A stretch of 12,206 nt of DNA from positions 1-12,206 of the forward strand of contig CAJKMA010000073.1 of assembly GCA_905200905.1 (NCBI GenBank), in the 5' to 3' direction. Positions 6,199-12,206 of the stretch are shown piece after piece; the stretch's first letter is position 1, and each line of letters starts with the position of its first letter. The position numbers were made by a program, and so were the translations under genes. The stretch comes from an uncultured Bacillota bacterium (GTDB lineage: Bacteria; Bacillota; Clostridia; Lachnospirales; Lachnospiraceae). Under the pieces are notes generated by a model that saw only the letters and a program-made list of their open reading frames with translations, did not search any database and had not been told where the DNA came from.

Positions 6199-8490
6199 TT
6201 ATTTATTTTCTTGTCTTTTTAACAACTCCATTGCAAGTTTCTCTGCAGTAATAGGCATTTCACGAATACGAATGCCAAGTGCGTGATCCACTGCATTTGC
6301 AATGGCCGGACATGGGGTATTAATAACAATTTCACCTATAGATTTTGCTCCAAATGGATGAGATTTTTCATAGCTTGGTGCAAATTCCACACGAATTTTA
6401 CCCACATCCTGTCTGGTTGGAATCTTATATTGCATAAAGGAATTGTTTCTAAGTTGTCCTTTTTCATTATACTGGATATCCTCATACAAAGCCATCCCGA
6501 TTCCCTGTGCAATGCCGCCCTCGGTCTGTACTCTGGCAAGATTAGGATTAATAGGTGTTCCACAATCTACCACTGCCACATAATCCAGCAATTCCAAACC
6601 TCCCGTTTCCTTGTCAATCTCAACTTCTGCCATACCTACCATAAACGGCGGTGGAGAAATCTTGGAAGATCGGGTAGCAGATGCCTGAAGATTTACATTG
6701 TTTCCACAGGTTCCTTTGACTGCAATTTCTTCTAAGGTTATTTTTCGATCTCCATCTAACTCATAAACTACATTTCCGTCAAAATCTACTTCTTCTGGTT
6801 TTTTCTCCAGCATTTCTGCCCCCAGCTCCTGAATCTGTGTGCGAAGCTTCTGACAGGCATCTGTAACAGCCATACCTGTCACATAAGTAGTGGCAGAAGC
6901 ATAGGAACCGGAATCGTAAGGAGATACGTCCGTATCTACTCCAAATGCCACAATATTATCAATATCTGTCTCCAGAATATCTGCTGCCATCTGAGAAAGA
7001 ATGGTGTCACATCCAGTTCCCATATCGGTTGCTCCAAGGCTTAAAGTATAAGAACCGTCTTCTCCCAACTTCACGGCTGCTCCTCCAATATCAACTCCTG
7101 CAATAGAAGAACCCTGCATAGCCAGTGCTGCACCCACTGCACGCACCTTTCCATTTCCCATATCTTTCACAGGATATTTCTCATCCCATCCAATCATTTC
7201 TTTTGCTTTTTCTACACACTTATCCAATGTACAGCTTGTAACCACTGGACAGCCATCATAACCTAAGAAGGGGTCTCCTTCTCTTGATAAGTTCAGTTCT
7301 CGGAATTTTACTGGATCCATGCCCATCTCATGAGCCAACTCATCTACCGCAGACTCTACAGCAAAAATCCCCTGAGTAGCTCCATAACCTCTGTAAGCCC
7401 CAGCAGACATGCGGTTGGTATACACTACTTCATAGGTAAAGCGGTATGCTTCTTTTTTTCCATACAAACCCAAAGGCTTGTGACCAGAAAGTCCTACTGT
7501 GGTAGGTCCATGTTCTCCATAAGCACCTGTGTTGGATAGCGTGTGAATATCCATTGCCTTTAAAATTCCATTTTCATCTGCTCCAAGACGCACCCGAACT
7601 TCCATCTCATGGCGAGGTGAGGAACAAATCTGAGACTCATAGCGGGAATACACTAGCTTTGCAGGTCTTTTGGTCTTTAATGTAACGAGTGCCGGATAAA
7701 CTTCCGTTACCGATGTTTGCTTTGCGCCAAAACCGCCTCCAATACGAGGTTTCATCACTCGTACATTGGATGCGCCAATCCCCAGAGCCCTTCCCAAGAT
7801 TCTTCTCACATGAAACGGAACCTGTGTAGAAGTTACCACATTCATTCGTCCAAAATGGTCCAAATAGGTATAGCTGCGGAAGGTTTCCATCATAGCCTGC
7901 TGATTTGCCTTGGTGTGATAAGTTCTATCAACTGTATATTTACATGCTTTTAAAACAGCCTCCACATCTCCTGCACTTTCCTCCCGTGCTGCACAAAGGT
8001 TCCTCTTATTATCTGCTCCTACGGGAACTCTGGATTCCCAGTTATCTTCTGGATGAATCACCACAGGGTTATCCTTTGCCTGATGGAAATCCAAAATTGC
8101 CTCCAGCACCTGATATTTCACTTTAATGAGTTTTAATGCCTTGTCTACTGCTTTTTCATTTTCTCCAGCTACAATGGCTACTGCGTCTCCCACAAAACGT
8201 ACTCTCTTGTCCAGAATCAAACGGTCATAAGGACTTAACTCTGGATAGGTTTGTCCTGCAAAAGTAAAGCGGTCCTGTGGAACATCTTGATAAGTAAGTA
8301 CACAGGCAATCCCTGGCACTTTAAGAGCTGCCTTTGTATCAATTTCTTCAATTAATGCATGAGCATGAGGGCTTCTAAGAAGTTTCACAATCAGGCAGTC
8401 CTTTGGTGCCAAATCATCTGTATACACCGGCTGTCCCGTTACAAGTGCCATAGCATCTTTTTTTTCTACCGATGTGTTTACATATTTCAT
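6199..8490 (-). CDS. xdhA: Xanthine dehydrogenase-type molybdenum cofactor-binding subunit
   Basis: The 763-residue product is the large catalytic subunit of a molybdenum hydroxylase of the xanthine dehydrogenase family, which hydroxylates a heterocycle (typically hypoxanthine or xanthine) with water as the oxygen donor. The N-terminal small domain begins with the TGQPVYTDDL segment; the cofactor-binding domains show PRIGGGFGAKQ, the substrate-side Glu in QQAMMETFRSY, the Arg in GAYRGYGATQG, and the catalytic Glu720 in GAKSIGE near the C-terminus. No selenocysteine or in-frame stop is present. The ATG at 8490 overlaps the 2Fe-2S subunit stop as ATGA (8487-8490), indicating translational coupling. 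Length agrees with separate-subunit bacterial enzymes. The family contains enzymes with other purine or N-heterocycle substrates, so xanthine is the default guess. Maturation genes for the cofactor are not in the window. Confidence 0.92.
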   Translation of the reverse strand: MKYVNTSVEKKDAMALVTGQPVYTDDLAPKDCLIVKLLRSPHAHALIEEIDTKAALKVPGIACVLTYQDVPQDRFTFAGQTYPELSPYDRLILDKRVRFVGDAVAIVAGENEKAVDKALKLIKVKYQVLEAILDFHQAKDNPVVIHPEDNWESRVPVGADNKRNLCAAREESAGDVEAVLKACKYTVDRTYHTKANQQAMMETFRSYTYLDHFGRMNVVTSTQVPFHVRRILGRALGIGASNVRVMKPRIGGGFGAKQTSVTEVYPALVTLKTKRPAKLVYSRYESQICSSPRHEMEVRVRLGADENGILKAMDIHTLSNTGAYGEHGPTTVGLSGHKPLGLYGKKEAYRFTYEVVYTNRMSAGAYRGYGATQGIFAVESAVDELAHEMGMDPVKFRELNLSREGDPFLGYDGCPVVTSCTLDKCVEKAKEMIGWDEKYPVKDMGNGKVRAVGAALAMQGSSIAGVDIGGAAVKLGEDGSYTLSLGATDMGTGCDTILSQMAADILETDIDNIVAFGVDTDVSPYDSGSYASATTYVTGMAVTDACQKLRTQIQELGAEMLEKKPEEVDFDGNVVYELDGDRKITLEEIAVKGTCGNNVNLQASATRSSKISPPPFMVGMAEVEIDKETGGLELLDYVAVVDCGTPINPNLARVQTEGGIAQGIGMALYEDIQYNEKGQLRNNSFMQYKIPTRQDVGKIRVEFAPSYEKSHPFGAKSIGEIVINTPCPAIANAVDHALGIRIREMPITAEKLAMELLKRQENK

Positions 8491-8966
8491 TCTTTATCTT
8501 CCCCCTTTTTCTGCTGTTTTTTATATTCCAGGTAATTCAGGATGCTTCTAGTCTGTCCCATAAAACCGCTGCATCGGCAAAGATTTCCTGCTAAATACTC
8601 ATTAATTTCCTCTTCTGTAGGATTTTCTAATTCTTTTAACATAGCAAAAATATTCATTAAAAATCCTGGATTGCAGAAGCCACACTGTTCTGCTCCTTGT
8701 TTTGCCAGAAAACCACCGATTTCCTCTGCCTCTTTTTGCATCCCTTCCAAGGTCACTACATGTTTTCCATCTACTCTGGCAGCTAAAAAACTACAAGATA
8801 AAACGGGCTTTTCCTCCAAAAGTACTGTACAAAGACCGCAGTTTGCAGTTTCGCATCCCCTTTTCACACTGTAGCATCCCTTTTCTCTTAACAAATCCAG
8901 CAGCAGCATGTCTGGCTGAATTTCCTCCTGGATTTTCTGTCCATTTAACCAGAACTTAATTTCCAT
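8487..8966 (-). CDS. xdhC: Xanthine dehydrogenase-type 2Fe-2S subunit
   Basis: The 159-residue product is the small iron-sulfur subunit that carries electrons from the molybdenum centre to FAD. All eight cluster cysteines are present: the plant ferredoxin-type set Cys38, Cys43, Cys46 and Cys58 (KRGCETANCGLC), and the helical set Cys95, Cys98, Cys130 and Cys132 (QCGFCNPGF, LCRCSGF). The length is normal for the family. The ATG at 8966 overlaps the upstream stop by one base (TAATG), with AGGAGG about 9 bases before it; its own TGA overlaps the next ATG. The symbol follows the E. coli naming, where xdhC is the iron-sulfur subunit; in other bacteria xdhC names an unrelated maturation factor. Confidence 0.94.
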   Translation of the reverse strand: MEIKFWLNGQKIQEEIQPDMLLLDLLREKGCYSVKRGCETANCGLCTVLLEEKPVLSCSFLAARVDGKHVVTLEGMQKEAEEIGGFLAKQGAEQCGFCNPGFLMNIFAMLKELENPTEEEINEYLAGNLCRCSGFMGQTRSILNYLEYKKQQKKGEDKE

Positions 8967-9808
8967 TATTCCATTCCTCCTGCCTGTTGTTCTTGTTTTT
9001 CCATAGAAGCTGCTGCAAGAAGCGCTCTTTTCATAAGAACTTTTACCAGGAGACTTCTATATTCCTTAGAAGCTCTCATATTGCTTTGGGTTTTCACCTG
9101 GCTCTGCACATAAACTCCAAAAGCCTCTGCTGCTGCTTCCTGTTCTTCTCTTGATAGGTTTAAAAATCCTTTTAATATGTCTTCCTTATCCTCAATAACT
9201 CTCGCTCTGGAAGGGCACGCTCCCACAACTGTTTTCACCTGACCCTTGGCATCCAAAGACAAAGCGCAAGTAAGCACCGGAAAATCTGTTTTACTGTTTC
9301 TTTGGCTAAGATATACGGTTTTCACAGGCTGTTTTTTTACAATAATCCGCACTAAAATATCACGATCACGCTTACTTGCTGCAAACTCTTTCATAGAAAT
9401 AATACCACCCTTATATAATTCCACATAGGAATTCAGGGCCAAAAACATGGTCAACACATCAGAAAATCCAAATCTGCCAAAAATACTACCGCCAACTGTC
9501 GCACAATTACGGAACTGTACCCCAACAATGTGACGCAGACTTTCTTTCATTGCTCCATTGGTATAGGTTTCTAATCCCTTATGTGTTTCCAACGCCCGAA
9601 GAGAAGCCATGGCTCCAATGCGGAACTCTTCTTCTGTCTCTTCTATGGTATCCAGTCCCAATCCTGATAAATCAATGGCTGTGCTAACCACACGGTTTCC
9701 CATCTTCAGCCATACCATTCCACCTAATACACAGGCTGATTTTTTCTGATTCAACTCATAAGCCTCTTCTAGGTCCCTGACCTTTCTGTATTCTTTGATT
9801 TTTAACAT
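8966..9808 (-). CDS. xdhB: Xanthine dehydrogenase-type FAD-binding subunit
   Basis: The 280-residue product is the FAD subunit (CoxM/XdhB type) that passes electrons on, usually to NAD. The N-terminal FAD-binding motif appears as VLGGMVWLKMG (27-37) in place of the common AGGTDL, and the second as CATVGGSIFGRFGFSD (102-117). The C-terminal third matches the CO dehydrogenase flavoprotein C-terminal domain in size and in the SRARVIE segment. No iron-sulfur insertion is visible. It is the first gene of the operon; the ATG at 9808 has AGAGG (9815-9819) upstream. The two FAD motifs are somewhat divergent from textbook versions, which may reflect the clostridial branch. Confidence 0.9.
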   Translation of the reverse strand: MLKIKEYRKVRDLEEAYELNQKKSACVLGGMVWLKMGNRVVSTAIDLSGLGLDTIEETEEEFRIGAMASLRALETHKGLETYTNGAMKESLRHIVGVQFRNCATVGGSIFGRFGFSDVLTMFLALNSYVELYKGGIISMKEFAASKRDRDILVRIIVKKQPVKTVYLSQRNSKTDFPVLTCALSLDAKGQVKTVVGACPSRARVIEDKEDILKGFLNLSREEQEAAAEAFGVYVQSQVKTQSNMRASKEYRSLLVKVLMKRALLAAASMEKQEQQAGGME

Positions 9809-9845
9809 TTCTCATCCTCTTTGCTTTCTAAAATAACTACGAAAA

Positions 9846-9865
9846 AGCACTGCTGATGCAGTGCT
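9846..9865 (-). terminator. Terminator-like hairpin in the xdh operon leader
   Basis: AGCACTGC (9846-9853) and GCAGTGCT (9858-9865) form a perfect 8-bp stem with a 4-base loop. On the minus strand it is followed directly by five T and then C. It lies between the predicted promoter (9889-9918) and the start codon at 9808, beginning about 17 bases into the transcript, so it could act as an attenuator. No known riboswitch fits in the short leader. Confidence 0.6.
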
Positions 9866-9888
9866 CCTATGTTGTTTTACCTAGCTTT

Positions 9889-9918
9889 AGTATAGCATAT
9901 ACATTTTAAGGGAAGCAA
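9889..9918 (-). promoter_or_regulatory. Promoter of the xdh operon
   Basis: On the minus strand TTGCTT (9913-9918) is 18 bases from TATACT (9889-9894), which is preceded by TGC, giving an extended -10. The transcript would start near 9882 and have a leader of about 74 bases. It is divergent from the MATE gene promoter in the same 197-base region. Confidence 0.5.
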
Positions 9919-9928
9919 GTATTTTCTC

Positions 9929-9957
9929 TTTTCATTTCCTCAACTCTGTATTAGAAT
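9929..9957 (+). promoter_or_regulatory. Candidate promoter of the MATE/lipoprotein pair
   Basis: TTTTCA (9929-9934) and TAGAAT (9952-9957) are 17 bases apart, about 50 bases before the MATE start. The -35 match is 4 of 6 and the region is AT-rich, so this is tentative. Confidence 0.35.
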
Positions 9958-10005
9958 GTTACTAATCACATTTTATAAAAGAAAGAGGAGATTAGAAAAA
10001 AACTT

Positions 10006-11376
10006 ATGAAACACGCAACAGATTTAGGAAAAGATAAAGTCCCCTTTCTGGTTCTAAAACTGGCAATTCCCTCCATGATTGCCCAGTTTGTCACTGTCTT
10101 ATACAGCATTATAGACCGGATGTTTATTGGGAATATAGAAGAAATCGGTGATATTGCTCTTGCAGGAGTAGGCGTATGCGGACCTATTGTAACTCTGCTC
10201 ACTTCTTTTGGAACCCTAGTTGGCCTTGGAGGATCCATTCTCATGGCCATGCGTATGGGTGCAGGACAAAAGAAAGAAGCAGAATCTATCTTAGCCCATA
10301 GTTTTGCCATGTTGGTGGCATTTTCTGCTGTGCTGACCCTGGTTTTCCTATTAAGCAAAAAATACCTGCTGAACTGGTTTGGCGCCAGTCCCCTAACATT
10401 CCCTTATGCAGATACTTATATGACGATTTACACAGCAGGAACCTTTTTTGCCCTTATGGCTATTGGACTGAATTATTTCATCACCTGCCAAGGCTTCCCT
10501 GCTGTTGGAATGTGTACTGTTCTCATTGGCGCTTTTACGAATATTGTGCTGGACCCTGTGTTTATCTTTGTTTTTGATATGGGCGTAGCAGGAGCAGCCT
10601 GGGCTACTGTAATTGCCCAACTCGCATCCTGTTCCTTTGCTTTTTATTTTCTTGTTGGGAAAAAAGTGCCAATTCGTATTACACCACTGAAAAGAGAAAT
10701 GCTTTCTAAAAATATTACTTGCCGGATTTTAAGCCTTGGATTGTCCCCTTTCCTGATTCTGGCAACAGATAGCGTCATCATCATTGTGATGAACACAGTT
10801 TTACAACACTACGGCGGTCCAACAGAAGGCGATTTGCTCATTACCTGTGCTACGATTGTACAAAGTTACATGATGCTCATTACTGGTCCCATGCTTGGCA
10901 TTTCCAGCGGAACCCAGGCTATTCTCAGCTACAATTATGGGGCAAAGGCTACCAAACGGGTAAAAAAAGCGGAAACTTATATTTTACTTTTATGTCTCTG
11001 TTTTACTTCCCTGATGTTTCTGCTATCCAGAATTGTCCCACAGTATTTTATTGGAATTTTTACCAAAGACCCAGGACTTACGGATTTGTGCATCTGGGGA
11101 ATTGGCACTTTCACTCTTATGATTGTGCCCCTAAGTTTTCAATATGTTTTCGTAGACGGCTTCACTGCACTTGGAAGAAGCAAAACAGCACTCTTTCTCT
11201 CCTTGTTCCGCAAGGGAGACTACGTGCTATTTACCATTGTACTTCCTATATTCTATGGAGCCAGAAGTGCTTTCTACGCACAGCCTCTGGCGGATGGAAT
11301 TGCTGCTATTATGTCAACTGTTGCATTTTTACTTATTTTCAAGAAACATTTGCAAAAACAGGAGGTTTCATTATGA
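10006..11376 (+). CDS. MATE-family multidrug/toxin exporter
   Basis: The 456-residue product is a full-length polytopic membrane protein with about 12 hydrophobic segments, of the MATE family (NorM/DinF-like), which exports cationic or other organic compounds against Na+ or H+. The family signatures VLKLAIPSMIAQ near the N-terminus, DRMFIGN, and VLDPVFIFVFDMGVAGAAWAT in the middle of the first half are visible, with a matching second half (LGISSGTQAILSYNYGAK). The substrate cannot be told. The ATG at 10006 is 15 bases after AGGAG (9986-9990), a longer distance than usual, and no better start codon exists in frame. It is the first gene of a two-gene unit: its TGA overlaps the lipoprotein ATG. 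It is divergent from the xdh operon. Confidence 0.93.
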   Translation: MKHATDLGKDKVPFLVLKLAIPSMIAQFVTVLYSIIDRMFIGNIEEIGDIALAGVGVCGPIVTLLTSFGTLVGLGGSILMAMRMGAGQKKEAESILAHSFAMLVAFSAVLTLVFLLSKKYLLNWFGASPLTFPYADTYMTIYTAGTFFALMAIGLNYFITCQGFPAVGMCTVLIGAFTNIVLDPVFIFVFDMGVAGAAWATVIAQLASCSFAFYFLVGKKVPIRITPLKREMLSKNITCRILSLGLSPFLILATDSVIIIVMNTVLQHYGGPTEGDLLITCATIVQSYMMLITGPMLGISSGTQAILSYNYGAKATKRVKKAETYILLLCLCFTSLMFLLSRIVPQYFIGIFTKDPGLTDLCIWGIGTFTLMIVPLSFQYVFVDGFTALGRSKTALFLSLFRKGDYVLFTIVLPIFYGARSAFYAQPLADGIAAIMSTVAFLLIFKKHLQKQEVSL

Positions 11377-12029
11377 AAAAACACAGAAACATGCTTTTCA
11401 AACCTTTACTTATCGCTGTACTTATCTCCTTCTCTCTGACAAGTTGCGGGAAAGATGACAAGAAAAAAGCGGAAGAAGCCCAGTTAGACGCTGTTTCTGC
11501 TTCTTTAAGCGGCATGCTTACCTCTTACACAGGCTCTCAGATTTCCCTTAAAACTAAGGAAGGGGAATCTCTTACTTTTGATAATTGTGCCAATGCAAAA
11601 CTAGAACTAAAAAATGGAATTGTTCCTGGAAATGAGGTTTTATTGGTATATGTTGGCGCTCTTAAAGACACAGATACCAGCAATGTAAAAGTCCGAAAAA
11701 TCATTGTAGAAGCGAATAATGCAGGATTGATTCCTGCCAAAGAAGATAGCGTCCTCAGCGGTTCTGCTGCCTCTGGCTCCACCTATTCCCCTGCTGGCCA
11801 GGACGAACCAGCAAGCGGTGTAAAGGTGGAAAAAACTTCTGGAACAGGAACCATCACTGGAGGAGTAAACGTTCGAAGTGATGCCAAAAGTGGTTCCGAA
11901 ATTCTGGGACATCTAAGTGCTGGAGATTCTGTGACCGTTACAGGAATTTGTGAAAATGGGTGGTACCGTATTGTGTTTGAAGAAGGAACCGCTTTTATAT
12001 GGAAGGATTATGTGGAGTATGATGGGTAA
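11373..12029 (+). CDS. Lipoprotein with C-terminal bacterial SH3 domain
   Basis: The 218-residue product is an exported lipoprotein. A basic start and hydrophobic stretch (residues 1-21) lead to the lipobox LTSC, with Cys25 as the lipidated residue, followed by a Lys/Asp-rich tether. Residues about 42-113 look like a beta-rich domain (SQISLKTKEGESLTFD, then VLLVYVG) of no firmly recognised family. Residues about 120-158 are a Ser/Gly/Ala-rich linker. Residues about 159-216 are a bacterial SH3 domain (GGVNVRSDAKSGSEILG, then GWYRIVFEEGTAFIW), a fold often used to bind peptidoglycan. The start is ATG 11373, with GGAGG (11361-11365) 7 bases upstream and a 4-base ATGA overlap with the MATE stop, indicating coupling. 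Longer in-frame extension into the MATE gene lacks any signal and would bury the signal peptide. Its role beside an exporter is unknown. Confidence 0.88.
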   Translation: MKKHRNMLFKPLLIAVLISFSLTSCGKDDKKKAEEAQLDAVSASLSGMLTSYTGSQISLKTKEGESLTFDNCANAKLELKNGIVPGNEVLLVYVGALKDTDTSNVKVRKIIVEANNAGLIPAKEDSVLSGSAASGSTYSPAGQDEPASGVKVEKTSGTGTITGGVNVRSDAKSGSEILGHLSAGDSVTVTGICENGWYRIVFEEGTAFIWKDYVEYDG

Positions 12030-12206
12030 GACAACACACAACTTCGTCGTGCGTTTCATTGGGTAGGAAATAGACAGAATCGTCTTCCTCGCTCTTTTCT
12101 TCTCCATCCCCACGGAAACCAATACTATCATAAAAGGTTCCATCTACGTCTAACGGCACTTTAAATCTCACATTTCGCACCCATCGACCGTTTGCCTGTC
12201 GTTTTG
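11995..12206 (-). CDS. Possible 3' end of an unidentified gene running off the window
   Basis: On the minus strand a frame is open from the window edge (first full codon at 12204) to a TAA at 11995-11997, giving 69 residues. The composition is protein-like: it begins KRQANGRWVRNVRFKV, continues LDVDGTFYDSIGFRGDGEE and ends VCCLTHHTPHNPSI. I do not recognise the family. It would overlap the lipoprotein gene's 3' end by 35 bases in convergent orientation. Internal GTG codons could be starts, but the lack of a ribosome binding site and the open 5' end favour a truncated gene. This whole 177-base tail beyond the lipoprotein stop holds nothing else that I can support. Confidence 0.35.
   Translation of the reverse strand, partial: KRQANGRWVRNVRFKVPLDVDGTFYDSIGFRGDGEEKSEEDDSVYFLPNETHDEVVCCLTHHTPHNPSI

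Noticed and set aside
9809..9894. Purine or molybdenum-cofactor riboswitch before the xdh operon
   Set aside because: The predicted leader is about 74 bases with one simple hairpin, too short and without the conserved junction elements of either class.
10992..11372. In-frame upstream extension of the lipoprotein reading frame
   Set aside because: It lies wholly inside the MATE gene in another frame, has no ribosome binding site, and would put 127 residues before a clear signal peptide and lipobox.
12041..12055. Rightward terminator after the lipoprotein gene
   Set aside because: The possible CACAAC/GTCGTG stem has a mismatch and no T-run follows, so it is not credible.

Overview
The window looks like chromosomal DNA from a low-GC, anaerobic Gram-positive bacterium, most likely a gut Lachnospiraceae (Clostridia, Blautia-like). 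The grounds are AGGAGG-type ribosome binding sites, a CwlO/PcsB-like NlpC/P60 wall hydrolase, a clostridial-type three-subunit molybdenum hydroxylase, an M18 aminopeptidase, a MATE exporter and a lipobox lipoprotein. The taxonomic call is an inference from style and gene families, not from a marker gene. No rRNA, tRNA, CRISPR array, transposase, integrase or attachment site was seen.

Layout, left to right. (1) 26-1408, minus: secreted NlpC/P60 endopeptidase with coiled coil and Asn/Ser/Gly linker. (2) 1409-1798: a 390-base divergent intergenic region with one promoter for each flanking gene and a long imperfect hairpin ending in seven T between them. (3) 1799-2203, plus: small PsiE-family membrane protein starting at TTG, convergent with (4) 2250-3515, minus: a HisD-family dehydrogenase whose non-catalytic signatures resemble the HpsN (sulfopropanediol dehydrogenase) branch rather than biosynthetic HisD. 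(5) 3516-3659: divergent control region with a perfect 16-bp palindrome before the regulator and a degenerate copy inside an unusual 19-bp promoter spacer before the dehydrogenase. (6) 3660-4898, plus: a MerR-type regulator fused to a zinc ribbon and a degenerate methyltransferase-like domain. (7) 9808 down to 4902, minus: a probable operon of xanthine dehydrogenase-type FAD, 2Fe-2S and molybdenum subunits, tightly overlapping, followed 28 bases later by an M18 aminopeptidase. Its short leader carries a terminator-like hairpin. (8) 10006-12029, plus: a MATE exporter translationally coupled to an SH3-domain lipoprotein. (9) 12030-12206: probably the 3' end of an unidentified minus-strand gene running off the window.

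Two units hold together. The MerR fusion regulator and the divergent HisD-like dehydrogenase share operator-like sequence and a MerR-style promoter, so I infer a self-contained regulator/enzyme pair whose inducer is unknown. The xdh genes encode a complete heterotrimeric molybdenum hydroxylase (electron path molybdenum cofactor to 2Fe-2S to FAD), probably acting on purines, with the peptidase as a likely passenger of the operon. The most unusual content is the regulator architecture and its apparent link to the non-canonical HisD paralogue.
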